Of a DNA stretch of 64,000 nt, positions 45,753 to 57,613 are shown in pieces. The translations under genes were made by a program, and so were the position numbers. Numbering within the stretch: position 1 is the stretch's first letter; each line of letters begins with the position of its first letter. Source of the stretch: Parietaria judaica (Eukaryota > Streptophyta > Magnoliopsida > Rosales > Urticaceae); the NCBI GenBank assembly GCA_954871525.1, contig OX940864.1:1668001-1732000 (forward strand). Reading direction: 5' to 3'. The notes under the pieces are model-generated. The model had not been told where the DNA came from and searched no databases. It worked only from the letters and a program-made list of their open reading frames with translations.

Positions 45753-46627
45753 CTTACGAAAGAAATCTCTAGATTTTGCTCAGTGCCTGAAGCAGAGCTT
45801 GTAATTTTACTTCGAATGTCAAATTTACTAGCTCTGCTAATTGATTAGGAAATTTATTATTTTACTTCGGGTGTCAAATTCGTTAGCTCCGCTAATTGAT
45901 TTGAAGTTACAAAAAAAAAAAAAAAAAAAAAACCTAAGTATCTCTAGTGGGCTGGGCTTCGGTCATGTGGCCCACTAGTGCATCACATTAATTAATATTT
46001 TTCTAAACCAAATATTCAAAACTAAGTTAAGAATCTCAATTTGAAAAGTAATTCAAATTTCAAGATTATAACATGTTGTTGAAATAAAACGTGTGACGTG
46101 TACTAATCACATGCTCAAATATTTAAACAATAGTAAAATAGTATATTATGTACAATGTACACGTTAGAGTTAGATAACTATAAAGTATTCAATTTGACAA
46201 GGGACAATTCAATAACATTATGGATTCCCCTAAAATGTATTCAAACTTATTAATCTAAATCAAAAATTAACTTTAGCATGTGACGTCAGAAAAAATGGAT
46301 TATATCATTGCACCTTAAACCCTAATCAGGGATTAGAGAGTGAACCACACGTCAATCTAATTCAACCACTAGTCTACCATAACTCGATACCCTAAGACTT
46401 GAAGCTTTCTTAGGAACAAATTCCAAAGTTCACATATATCATACCATATATTAAGATTAATTACTCTTAAAAGTCAATTTTCAATGCCAAATTATCGGAA
46501 GTCTTAGTTCATCTAAAATCGTATCTTCATTCGGTATTGAAAATCTTCCAATTTTATACGATTGACACCAGAAATTATATTGAAAAAAAAAATAGTAAAA
46601 CTAATAATCTTGAAGAGAACAATATAT

Positions 46628-46658
<31 letters not shown>

Positions 46659-47520
46659 TTACATAAAAATGCGGAGCACCCCGTCAAAATAGTGAAATTT
46701 AATGTAAAATAACGGAATATTTTTATTTTTATTTTGGAATCTTATTAGGTGGAGTGGTGTATAAAGTATATTATAATTTTGTTATTTTACACTTAGTTAA
46801 ATTTCTTTTACAAAGATCCTGTTTTGCGCTAATATTTGCATTGACCGTAGTGAAAGTAGGTACTTCGTTAATGTGCCGAACGATGCAAAATTAATTCATG
46901 CACGTTCATTGTTGCCCTATCATGTAATTTACGCTCGACGAAAGAAGCGTACGTCATATATGAATTATTTTATATTATTTTGTTGTCCCGTTAAAGTCTC
47001 TCTTACAAACCATCTTTTTGAAATTTACTTCCATAATTGATTGTTGATTAGTGCTCAAGATTTGTGACTGAAATTGCGTTAATATCCCAAAAGGCAAAAG
47101 CTCGATCAATACAAGGCGTAATTAACGATCCAATAGAGCCAAGCCTCGTCTTTACTGACCAATAATAGAGTGCAAGTCAAGTAATATGCATGAACCTCCT
47201 TTTGGACAAGCAATGTCGCTTTGTGCCACGTACACATTACATACATACATACATTCATATACAAGCCTCACTATATATATAATGTATATATGTATATACA
47301 ATTGCCCTTCAGTCAAACTCCGCCAAACCCTTTTCGTTATATTATATTCCCTTCTCTCCCCATATATAAATTCGATATAGATGTGTGTCATTTACATGCA
47401 AAACAGAAGCTTTTGTCCGAGCGGCTAAACGTCTTAAAAAGAACGATTTAGTCTGCGATTCTGCAAAAGTTCCGACGATCCTTTCCTCAGAGGTTTCTGC
47501 GACAATATATATTATATATC
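45753..47520. other. Intergenic DNA and LOR promoter region
   Basis: AT-rich with a poly-A run (about 45909-45932) and a TA run (about 46623-46659). No gene. The last 200-300 bp should hold the promoter and leader of the LOR gene; TATATAAATT occurs at about 47363. Confidence 0.45.
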
Positions 47521-47814
47521 ATGTCGATAATCAGCAAGATATATTGTTCATCTTCTCAAGTGGTGTTGATGGTGAGAAAGAGACCTCACGTGGTCAACGG
47601 AGGCGGGTTTGTGGTCACGGATTGCAGCCAAAGAGTTGTTTTCCGAGTCGATGGCTGCGGAATTCTCGGGAAGACCGATCAGCTCATTCTCAAGGGTTCT
47701 GACGGAGAAGATCTACTTCTCATTCGTCGGAAGGTACGTACAGAATAGAATGTCTATTATCGATAATATATAAAAGATATTCTAACTTGATCTATACTGA
47801 AAAATTATATATAT

Positions 47815-47845
<31 letters not shown>

Positions 47846-48251
47846 AATTTACAATATATATCTATATATATAATACGTTATCGATGATATTGCATGCATC
47901 AATGGGTACTGCAGAAGAAGTTTTGTCTGCAACGTTATGAACAAATAGGATATTGAAGCATACTTTATCTTATTAACGAGATAAAATAAAATAGTATACA
48001 CAAATAGGTATAATATATGTATATATATATCATATAAAGGTTTAAAAATAATAATTTATCGATAGTCTTTTTCGCATCTAGTTATCCAATAATCAAACCA
48101 AACTATATATTATATATGTTTTATTGACTAATGAATAAAATTATTAGGCACTGCAATGCTTTTGTGTCCTTTAAAAATAAAATAAAAAACTAAGAATACA
48201 TAGGATCAATTGAAGCATATATTCTACTTTAGCTTGAGCGAGACAAAATAC

Positions 48252-48286
<35 letters not shown>

Positions 48287-49066
48287 ATATATACCATATC
48301 TATTTACGTAAAGCTACAAAATCATTTTGAACATGGCATGGGAATCAATCGAAGCATATTATAGTTTTGGTTAAGAGACATAAAACATACATTATTGCTT
48401 TTATTTTAATTGTCCAAAAATAAAATGTATGATCAATAATGAATTTATTATATATAGGGATCCATGGTTGAGGCTCTAAGCTTTTACAGGACATGGAAGG
48501 GATACACTTTCAACTATGAAGGATCTCCAAAAGTGGTGTTCACTTTGAAAGATCCAAACTCGTGTTTGACCAGGAACAATGCTATTCGAATCTTCATAGA
48601 GCCGAACGGAAGACATAATTATGACTTCGAGACTATCGGACATTTTCCTGATCGTGATTGTAGCATCGTCGACCGCAGAGGCAACATAGTAGCTCAGGTA
48701 TATACATAAAATTATTATATATAATTCTTTTTATGACCCCATTTCAAAATTTTAATATGTTAAGTAATATAATTAATAAATAGCTGTATATCAATATATC
48801 ATATAAACAAAAAGTAATTAACAACAAAAACAACATGTTTAAGATCAATTTTTATCTGATCAAGACGTTTTTATATATAAATTATGGACACTATTATACA
48901 TAGCTCTTTTATTTAAATACAGATCGGAGTGAAGAAGGAGTTCACAGAGTCAACGACAAGCAATGATCTGTATCATGTCATAGTCAAACCAGGCGTTGAC
49001 CAAGCTTTTGTTTTTGGGGTCATTGCGACTCTTGATTATATTTATGGTGAATCTACCAGGTGCTAG
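47521..49066 (+). CDS. LURP-one-related (LOR, DUF567) protein
   Basis: Three exons, 47521-47733, 48458-48697 and 48923-49066, all phase 0, give 198 residues. The LOR/Tubby-C-like fold is recognisable: an N-terminal block with FVVTDCSQRVVFRVDG, GKTDQLILKGSDGEDLLLIRR across the first junction, then WKGYTFNYEG, KVVFTLKDPNSC, DRRGNIVAQIGVKKEF and a final strand motif YHVIVKPGVDQAFVFGVIAT. Length and exon count fit the family, which is named after LURP1, a protein needed for basal defence against an oomycete in Arabidopsis; most members have no assigned function. The protein lacks a signal peptide or membrane segment and should be intracellular. Introns are rich in TA dinucleotides. The first ATG of the frame was used as the start. 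Confidence 0.9.
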
Positions 49067-50560
49067 TTTTGCTTTATATCTAAGTGTTTGTATTTAATTA
49101 CTAATATATATATATATATATTTATATAGTTATAGCTAGGGTTTTGTGTGTATAATTATAGGCTAGGGTTTTGTGTGTTATAAGCTGTTTATTGTGCAAG
49201 TGTAATAGATTGTTTTGTTCCTTTTGTTACTCAAATTTGCTCATTTATTGAGGCAAAGCTAGTTTGATTCCGGACGATAAAAAAAAAAAAAAAAAAAGTA
49301 AAAAAGAAATGTCCTTAATAATATTATTTTTTAAGTATACGCTTGACTCGAATTGAGATTTACAAATAAAATTATTTCATGTATTAATAATCAGCTAGCA
49401 ATATATATCTAACATAAATTTGAAAAAAATTCACACGTATAATGCAATTATAGTATCGTGATTCCATTACATTTTTGAAAAGGGATTCCAGTTCGACAAT
49501 ATTTTTTATTTAATTAAACATTTTTATGTGAAGTAAGCGATCACATAAATATCAAATTAACCAGATTGTATCAAATTACGTACAAAATTGTGTATTTGTG
49601 TAGTTCATTGGACTATTCACAATCACATCACAGTGTTATATAATATATACTATATTTCATTTCATTTTAATATTTATAATCATTCTTGTCCAAAGTATCA
49701 TACTATAATATATCATTTCATGTATGTAAAGTTTTAAACGCTATCAACTAAAAGATTATAAAACTAAAACACGTGTTTAATTGGAAAGATAGATTACTAA
49801 ATACAACATCATTTTATTTCATCTCACCCTTTTCAATACCTACCATTCAACTAAGTTTTTGTTTTTGTTTTTTTTTTTGGTTTTGATAAGCACTTTATAT
49901 TTATTCATTAGAGTTTGGAAAAATAATTACTCTCTTGCCATCTCTTTTTACTATAATTGTGAAGAAGGCAAGTCAAACCCAATACGGAGCAACGACTTCA
50001 TTTTTATAAAATATTCCCAAGTCACGAAAGAAGAAGAAAATTTTAAATCGAAATTACAACATAAATCTAAAGGTAAAGAGAATAAGAAATAAAGTTAAAC
50101 ATAGCATATAGGAATAATTGTGGCAAAAACACTTAAGTTTTTCAAAATAGTCTGACATATTCTCAAATTTTTAATACTACGGATTAGATACCTAAAGTCG
50201 TAATAGTTACGTCTGTTCAATGTTAAGTAGTAATACGTGTATGCTTCAATTTGAAGTGTTTAACAAGAAAAATCTCAAAACGTACATAATACTTGGGTTA
50301 ATTTGAGTTATACATGTGTAAAAATCAATAATAAAAAAATATAAGTTTGACGACCTTAGATATATAATTTACGCAATTAAAAGTCAGAATCTACAATATT
50401 TTGGGATATCTTTGCGTGAATGATTCCTAGTTTATATACATAAATATAATATGTTTTAAGGATGAAGAAAATATGAATGTTTATCAGCCTAGAAATGTTT
50501 CAGTACTCCATCATATAGATCAACAATGCCGAAGATACACGTATACTCAACATGATTTTA
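49067..50560. other. Intergenic DNA downstream of the LOR gene
   Basis: AT-rich. The first few hundred bases are presumably 3' untranslated region. A poly-A run lies at about 49279-49298. No gene is supported; the frame at 49859-50092 is AT-rich with no recognisable features. Confidence 0.45.
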
Positions 50561-50936
50561 AGGGATAACAGTGGCTAAAGTAGCCAATCTTTCATCACTT
50601 GTGTCAATAAAGGTCCAAACTGAATTAATAGCGCAATAGTAGCCAAACGCGACAAATGTGTGTCCAATACTGATTCCATGCATTAAACTATAACGTCCGT
50701 TAGTATCTTGCCACGTCGTTTCCAAGTGTAAACCCTAATTCTTGGCGATTTGCACACATGGCAATAACAGGACACTAACGGACGTGGCAAGATACTAGCG
50801 GACGTTAGAGCTGAGTGGATGGAATTGGTATTGGACACACGTTTGTCGGATTTGACTACTATTGCCGTTGTTAATTCAGTTTGGATCTTTATTGGCACAA
50901 ATGGTGAAAGATTGTCTACTTTAGCCGCTATTATCC
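50561..50936. mobile_element. Foldback MITE, family F (376 bp), perfect 9-bp target duplication
   Basis: Starts AGGGATAACAGTGGCTAAAG and ends CTTTAGCCGCTATTATCC. Target duplication ATGATTTTA (50552-50560, 50937-50945) is perfect. The arms nearly meet around 50750. Frames on both strands (71 and 103 residues) are arm sequence. Confidence 0.9.
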
Positions 50937-52377
50937 ATGATTTTAATAGAGGTGAAAGTTTTTACCCTCACGGTACGTTGCCCGGTCCATGCCGGATTCG
51001 GCCCCAAAAACAAGGTCCTTTTGAAGAAGAGCCAGACACAAGGACTGAGCAAAGGCTTTCAAAAATCTGGTTCCTGATTTATGGCCATCTTTTAATATTT
51101 TTAATCATTAAAAAAAAAATATCGTTTTAGCTTATATAGTTTCATTTTAGGGTTGACCTTTCTAACATGTAATATTCATATATTTATACTAAATTTATAA
51201 TGTGATTCTAATGTATCTTTTAGTTTCTTAATAATTAAAAAATTAGAGTGACCTACACATTTTGAATGGATTAAGAAACCAAGACCCGACTTATCTTAAA
51301 CATGAAACGGATTTTTTCAAAACCAAGATTGAACTCAATTGTTTAAGTCCCGAAAAGTCAATTGAGTCGAAAGTTCTAAAAGATTGTACTTTAGTTCCGG
51401 GTTTCACCCTTACAATTCGGAGCATGGAAATAGCTTTACAATATCCATTAGATAATGTTTTCAATCACATTTCCAATCACAAGAGGAATCTTTAACGGTT
51501 TGCCAAACTTGCCCAACTAAATAGGCATTTAGATTCTCTGCTTTTTTATGTTGTGTTTTCAAACAAATTTTGGTCCAATGTTATGACTTTAAGGTAGCTA
51601 AACACATTTCATATCTACAAAGGAGGGTCAAACTAGAATAATTTCTTTAAAAAAGTGACCACAAAAGAAGAGTAATTGGCATTAATACCCCTTCCAACTT
51701 TAGATGTTATACATTTTATCCTTTATACTTGGTTTCTGAAACCAATGTCACTTGTATTTTCAAAAGTCATTGTCAGAAAGTATTATATAGTACCATTTTT
51801 TTAAACATGTGTGCACACTTTTATCTTAAGAGTTTGTGAATTGCCAGGCTCGTTAATTGCTTCATAATAGTTTCAAATTTTAGTTTATTAGTATTTTTTA
51901 ACAAAATTACCCTCAAGTACGATGTGTTTTTCTTATTATTAAAGTAAGCGTTTTTTAATTTGCATATCGTGGAGCTCAACCCCTGCGCCTCGAAGGCACA
52001 ACTTCAAAAACTCAACCACCTGGCTAAATCCCGTATTGCACACAAGTTAATATTTTTCATCATTTTTAACACGAACGCCCATTCAAAAAAAAAAAAAAAA
52101 AAACACGAACGGGAGCAACCTTTTGTTTTTTTCGAAACATTAGTAAAAGTTTAGAGGCAAACTACACACCAAAAGAATTCAAAGTTGGTACCTAATTTGG
52201 AGCATTCTCTACTACACAACAAATCCATAATATATTTATACCTAATTTGCAACCATATATATAATTAAACAATATGTAAAATTAGGGTCTTTTTCCTCAT
52301 GAACTATCAATACTTAATAATTTACAGTCATAAATATCATGAACTAATCTATATCAATATCATCAAATCAATGTGTT
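50937..52377. other. Intergenic DNA
   Basis: AT-rich with a poly-A run near 52085-52103. At 51670-51730 the phrase AATTGGCATTAATACCCCTT resembles foldback-element ends but has no visible partner. The right edge should include the 3' untranslated region of the minus-strand exchanger gene. Confidence 0.45.
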
Positions 52378-54264
52378 CTATACAATGGAAACTGAACCAA
52401 TCGATGTGCTCAACCTGAATGAGAGAAAAACCAGATAGATCGCGATCAGACCGAACCCTAACGTTCTATTCGGGCGCATGTCGTTCCTCGGCAGCACGAC
52501 AAGCGACCAAACGAGCCCTAATGTGAGGAATCCGATCGTGTAGAACAAGCTACCGTCTGTAGGAACGATGTAAGATTCCGGCCTCTTGTTCCAAGCTCCC
52601 AACAGCATTGAGATTCCCAAACCCGCTAGGGTGTTGAACATGGGCCCCGCGTAGCATCCGGACATCGCGATCTGGACGCCATCTCCACCGTTGATTGCCA
52701 ATGCGGTGTTCGACATCAGATCGCCCATCGAGTTGCCCCATGCTAAGACGGTCAACCCTAATATCGAAGGGTTGATCCCAAAGATGACACCTACAGCGAC
52801 CAGCAAGGCTACGAGCTCGTTGGCGACGATGTAGAACCAGACGATGCTCATGGAGAATCCGGCTAGAACCCACGGAAACAGATACTTTCTCGGTGGCTGA
52901 TCGGCTCTGGTGTATAGATACGCAAGTACACCGAACGATACGCCTGATGCAACGCCAAGGAAGTACCCGATTTTCCCACTCCAATTTCCGATGTTCTCTT
53001 GGCTGTTCCATAGAAAAGCCAGAAGAATCGGAGCTAACGAGGCGCTTGCAACGGCGTACAGCTTCGACCACCGTTCTTCCTCAACGATGGGAATGGTCAA
53101 CCGTCTGGGGATTGTCAACGGCATCTCGAGAACATACAAAACCTTGGAACAAGAGAACGGTTTCTCCGCCACGACTTCTTCCTCCTCGTTCCAACCCCAC
53201 AACGGCTTTGGATTCTCGGTTCTGGATTTCATGGCCTGATTCGAAAAAATCGCCACGTTCGAAGCCCACATCCACTGAGGCAACTTGCTCGGGAGATGAG
53301 GCACGTCGCTGTCAGCCTCCGTTTCGAGTAGCGAAGCGTAAACAGAATCATCTTCCTCATTTCCTTGCGAGAATATGCTTCCGCGTACGGGAAGCAACGG
53401 TGTGACTGAATCTAATCTCAACTTCCTCACATGTTTCCTCAGAAGCTCATTAGCCGCAACAGCAAACGCATAAACAACATAGATAGAAACAAACACTATA
53501 GCCCCCACAACAGTAATTTCACCAACAAGCAAGATCACAGCAAGTGAAGCAATCGTGAAGAGGAAGAAACACACGTCTCTGACGAAACACTTCTTATCGA
53601 TCCGAAACCCCTTCTCCGCCACGCAGAGCGAAATCGTCCCCACAACAATGCAAGTCACGAAAACCGCGCCTCCCAACACACTATTTAGCCCAACTTCACC
53701 AGCATTTTTCCCGACGAAAGCAGCAATGCTCGCAAACACGTCCGGTGCTCCGTTCCCGAGCGGAAGCAGAGAAACTCCGGCGACCGTCGCCGGCAACTTC
53801 AGAAGGCTCGAGAGCTTCTCCAACGAGCAGCAGAAATAGTCCGCCGCAGTGTTCCCCAAGATGTAAAACAGGGCGATCATACAAATCGCGAGAACCGCGT
53901 AACCCAGAACGCTAAACTTCTCGCAATCGCAGTAGAAGAAGCCAATGTAGTTGAAGAATCCGCCGGAGTTACACTCGGGATGCGCCGTCAAGTACTCGCA
54001 GTGGCTCCGGAAGCCCACGTGCTTCGACAACCCGGCGCACAATTTGGGATCGCTTAGGTCTAAATCGTTCACAGTACGGTTCGACGAAACACTCTCAATT
54101 TCAGAAATTCTTCGTCGCGATACCTCTAATCTATCATTCCGATCGCGTGAAACGAAGCTTGTGTGATGATTGTAGAATAAGAAGAGCAATACCAGAGCGC
54201 ATATTCCGTTGAAAGCGCCGCGGAATCTAGGGTTTCTCGAGCCGGAGATCAGCTTCTGCGCCAT
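52378..54264 (-). CDS. CCX4-like: Cation/calcium exchanger, CCX3/CCX4 type
   Basis: A single uninterrupted frame of 628 residues, the usual size and intron-less form for this plant group. There is an N-terminal hydrophobic segment (about 17-32), a luminal Cys-rich loop (76-114: [27 protein letters not shown]), then two blocks of membrane helices around a central hydrophilic loop (about 275-385). Both Na/Ca-exchanger alpha repeats are visible: [10 protein letters not shown] (170-179) and [10 protein letters not shown] (510-519), carrying the ion-binding Asn/Asp residues. CCX proteins are antiporters in plant endomembranes, and Arabidopsis CCX3 moves K, Na and Mn in exchange for protons; the ion of this protein is not known. 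It is transcribed away from the ALDH7 gene. The CCX4 label rests on remembered similarity and neighbour order, so CCX3 is possible. Confidence 0.93.
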   Translation of the reverse strand: MAQKLISGSRNPRFRGAFNGICALVLLFLFYNHHTSFVSRDRNDRLEVSRRRISEIESVSSNRTVNDLDLSDPKLCAGLSKHVGFRSHCEYLTAHPECNSGGFFNYIGFFYCDCEKFSVLGYAVLAICMIALFYILGNTAADYFCCSLEKLSSLLKLPATVAGVSLLPLGNGAPDVFASIAAFVGKNAGEVGLNSVLGGAVFVTCIVVGTISLCVAEKGFRIDKKCFVRDVCFFLFTIASLAVILLVGEITVVGAIVFVSIYVVYAFAVAANELLRKHVRKLRLDSVTPLLPVRGSIFSQGNEEDDSVYASLLETEADSDVPHLPSKLPQWMWASNVAIFSNQAMKSRTENPKPLWGWNEEEEVVAEKPFSCSKVLYVLEMPLTIPRRLTIPIVEEERWSKLYAVASASLAPILLAFLWNSQENIGNWSGKIGYFLGVASGVSFGVLAYLYTRADQPPRKYLFPWVLAGFSMSIVWFYIVANELVALLVAVGVIFGINPSILGLTVLAWGNSMGDLMSNTALAINGGDGVQIAMSGCYAGPMFNTLAGLGISMLLGAWNKRPESYIVPTDGSLFYTIGFLTLGLVWSLVVLPRNDMRPNRTLGFGLIAIYLVFLSFRLSTSIGSVSIV

Positions 54265-55200
54265 GATCGCGCTCCCTCAGCTGATAATCGGCGAAGTGAA
54301 TCGATCTGGGGATGAATCGCGATCAACGGACACTTCTAGGAACGAATTGAAGAAGGATGATAGCTACGGGGTGAAATTGGACCCCTGCGCGAGATTATGA
54401 TCTTCGAGTGCAACTTCAATGGATCTTCATAGGAGTTCTGGGAGAGAGAAGAAGACGAAGAAGCTTCTGGGCAGCTCCACCAATTTGGCTCATCTGCGAT
54501 GCTTCTCTGGTCCGCCATTGATGGCTTCGACGAGGAAATTTATGCTTTTGGGGGCTACAATGTCGTTTCTGAACTCTCTGTACTACGACGTCTTCTATTT
54601 CGTCCCTCTGAGAAAAAACGACAATGTTATTATTTGATGAAAAACGACATTGTTGTATTCCTGAACCAGAGACTTTGTTTTTTCGACAAATTAAGCAAAG
54701 CGTGATTAATGCTAACTAATCCTTTCTATGTTAATATTAATATTGTGATTAATTAATATTACTTATGTCTATATTAATATTTTTGATATTTAAAAGCTTA
54801 CTGAATAAAATTACTTTCTAAACATTAAATTAAATCTTTTTTAAATCAACCAAGCAATGTATTATTTTTTCTAATATTTTTTTTTATAGTGATTTTAAAA
54901 AAGCAATTCCGAAAATAACATAGAAATATCAAAGTGGGCCATAGGTGTAAAAGAAACAAATATAAATATAGCAAATAAAAAAACATTCAAGTCTTTTTTT
55001 TTTTAAACAAAAACATTCAAGTCTTATTTACACGTGGAGTGCATAATTTTTTTGTGCTTCGAGGTTTATTATTAGAGTTTAATTTTTGAATTTTGACGAC
55101 ATAGATACTCAATTTTATATTAAGTGTGTCGATAATATTCTCAATTTTTTTAGCGGTTGTAGAAATCAGAGCTCAAATGTGACAATAGCAATACAGTGTT
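54265..55200. other. Upstream region of the CCX gene
   Basis: The first 250 bp are GC-richer and likely hold the leader and promoter. Small frames here have no features. The rest is AT-rich. Confidence 0.45.
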
Positions 55201-56182
55201 TGATGACTTGTTTTCACACACCAACAGTCACGTGAATTGTGAATGGGATTTCAATTTGATATTGCTGAATTTTGTGGATTCTAACCTCCGCATCGTCAAT
55301 ACTTTAGACAGTAACAAAATAAATATGAAAAAGAAAAAGATTAGAACACCGAGGTTTTTTAGAGAAGTTCGTCCCAATGCGGTAGTTGACTACGTCCTCT
55401 GTACGTTTATTGCTTTGAAAAAAATGGATCAACCGAAACCACAAGCCAATTTCTGGTAGATCTAAAGTAAAAGATGAAGAATTCTGGAAAATACAAATCT
55501 CTCTATTATCTCGAAATCAATGCTTGCGTGCGTATGATGGAGCTGTCTCCTTGCTTTTATAGGCTTCTGGTTTCTGCCCGTTGGTGATGGCTTTGAGTTC
55601 GGAGCTTGGTTTGCTGTCGAGCTGACACGTGGGCCACGTTCTGAGAGATTTGCGTAGTGATGGACTTTGACTTGTCGTCGTGGGATTTGAATTTAAATCG
55701 TGGCGTTTTTCCTGGTCGGGCTTCGAAGGTTTGAATTGAGGTGGTTGACTTGGTCTGCTCGTGCTCGGATGTTTCGTATGTTTCTGCCCGGATCCTTTGT
55801 TGACAATTTCTGTCCGGGGTGAGTTTTTGGGTTCTTCAGGTCGTATAATCTGTTTGATATTTGGATTTTGACCAAGTGTTGATTTTTGTCTTGGAGTAGG
55901 ATCTTTGAGCTTAGTTCGAGGTTTCTTCCCTTGGAAGGCTCTGTTCGGATTTCCTTTGAGCATTTTCTGCTCGTGGTGAATTTCTTGCCTTTTGGGCATT
56001 TGGTTCTGTTCAGGCCCAAACATGGTTGAATATTCATTGGGCCTCTGGGCTTCGTGTTTTATAAGCCCGCTTTGCATAAATATTCAATTATATTCATAAC
56101 TTATGCTTTTAATTAATTTGAACTATTACTTTAATTAATGATCTTATAACTCCTATTTAAGGAACGAATTTGCACATCAACA
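55201..56182. mobile_element. Solo LTR (982 bp) with 5-bp target duplication
   Basis: Starts TGATGACTTG, ends CACATCAACA (TG...CA) and is flanked by GTGTT on both sides (55196-55200, 56183-56187). A block at about 55335-55400 (AGAACACCGAGGTTTTTTAG, then a TACGTCCTC motif) is of a kind found in many plant LTRs. No partner LTR or coding interior is present, so recombination to a solo LTR is inferred. The 186-residue minus-strand Pro/Lys-rich frame (55517-56077) lies wholly inside and is not supported as a gene. Confidence 0.75.
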
Positions 56183-56968
56183 GTGTTGAGGTCCAATTTC
56201 GCTAGCATTTCGATAAGGTCAATTACATTAAAAAAAAAAAGTATATGTCAATGGTTAAATAAAAAATAAATAAAAATGACTTATTCAACACATATGTTAA
56301 ACTTGGACTTCAATAATATTTTTGTATTATTACTATAAGATTGTATTCTTATGTCGCAAATGTTTTTACTTTTATTTGTTATGACTATTTATATGTGACA
56401 AATGTATTTTATTTATGCAGGATGATGGATTTATTGAGTTATAAAATCATATTGATTATATTAATTGTTTTTCATAAAATCCTCATTGGTTTCGGTATCA
56501 GCACCATCGGTCACTAGATTTTAAAATCTCATAAAAATTAAATTAATCGTAACCCCTCAATAAACTCATAAATATTAATCACCGAACTTAACTCTAGCTC
56601 TGATACCATAATAAGAGAACGAGAAGAAAAGACATATCTCGAGAAAAAAAATCTTAGTCTACAAAAGGGTTCATAAATAAGCGGAAACATGCAAAAGAAT
56701 TGTTTTTTCCACCTTCAACTTTCACTTTTATCAAAAAATATACTCCGAAGTTTCAAAAACTACTAAACTATACTCTTAAGGTATAATTTGACACTTTTAC
56801 CTTTATTTATTTTTCTTAATTAACTAAATAAAGAAATTAAAAAACATGCTCTCCTTTCATTCCTCCCTCTCTTCATATGACTGTTTTATTCTCTCTTTTC
56901 TTACCATAGATGTATATGGTATTTTAGTAAGGAGTATTTTAGGTATTTTAAAATTAAACTCCTAAAGG

Positions 56969-57002
<34 letters not shown>

Positions 57003-57613
57003 TAAAAGTCTAAAACTTAAACTAAAACTAAAACTAAAACATGCTTTGATGGTGTTGTTTTTGAAAGGGAATTTAAAGATGTATTTTTGTTAATTACTAT
57101 ATGTATTTATTGTAGAAATCATAATAGCTAATAATTTATATCCCATCACATATATCTGTAAAATCAGCTACTGATTGAAGTTTGAGATAAGAGATTGTCT
57201 AGTCACGAACTACGCTACCATAGTTTGTCTTTTTTCGATTTTAACTACATTTATTTAGGATTCCTTGGATCGAGACGGTCGTGTCACACATAATTGTTTC
57301 TTTCCACTTTAATCTCATTTATTGGACTCGACATTGTCGTGTCATTAAATTAATTAATAATTTAATACCATATTATATAATAATCCAAATTAAATTAACA
57401 TAAATCATCATCACCATTATTATTATTATTATTGCCGTAACGCTTCACTACCTTTTCTCATCCAGTGAGTGAGCAAGCCAGCCACGGCACCATTACACAA
57501 AGCTTTCCATTTCTTCCACTATATCTATATATCTGTGTATGTATATGTGTGTATATACACTTTCACATTCATACATTCCTCTTCGTTCTCGCCATTTCCC
57601 CTGAATTCCGATC
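56183..57613. other. ALDH7 upstream region with a retroelement trace
   Basis: On the minus strand TGGTATCAGAGC (56608-56597) is a tRNA-Met-type primer site, suggesting an eroded retroelement whose LTR I cannot delimit. A TA run lies at about 56970-57001, an AAAACT repeat near 57012-57040 and an ATT run near 57417-57433. The promoter of the ALDH gene should be in the last few hundred bases. Confidence 0.5.

Noticed and set aside
55517..56077. 186-residue minus-strand Pro/Lys/Ser-rich ORF
   Set aside because: It lies entirely inside a solo LTR and overlaps a second frame of similar character; low-complexity LTR sequence explains it.
55193..56187. DNA transposon (hAT-like) reading of the 55.2-56.2 kb element, based on an 8-bp flanking repeat ACAGTGTT
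   Set aside because: A TG...CA unit with the 5-bp duplication GTGTT explains the same bases and fits LTR structure better; hAT-type terminal motifs are absent.
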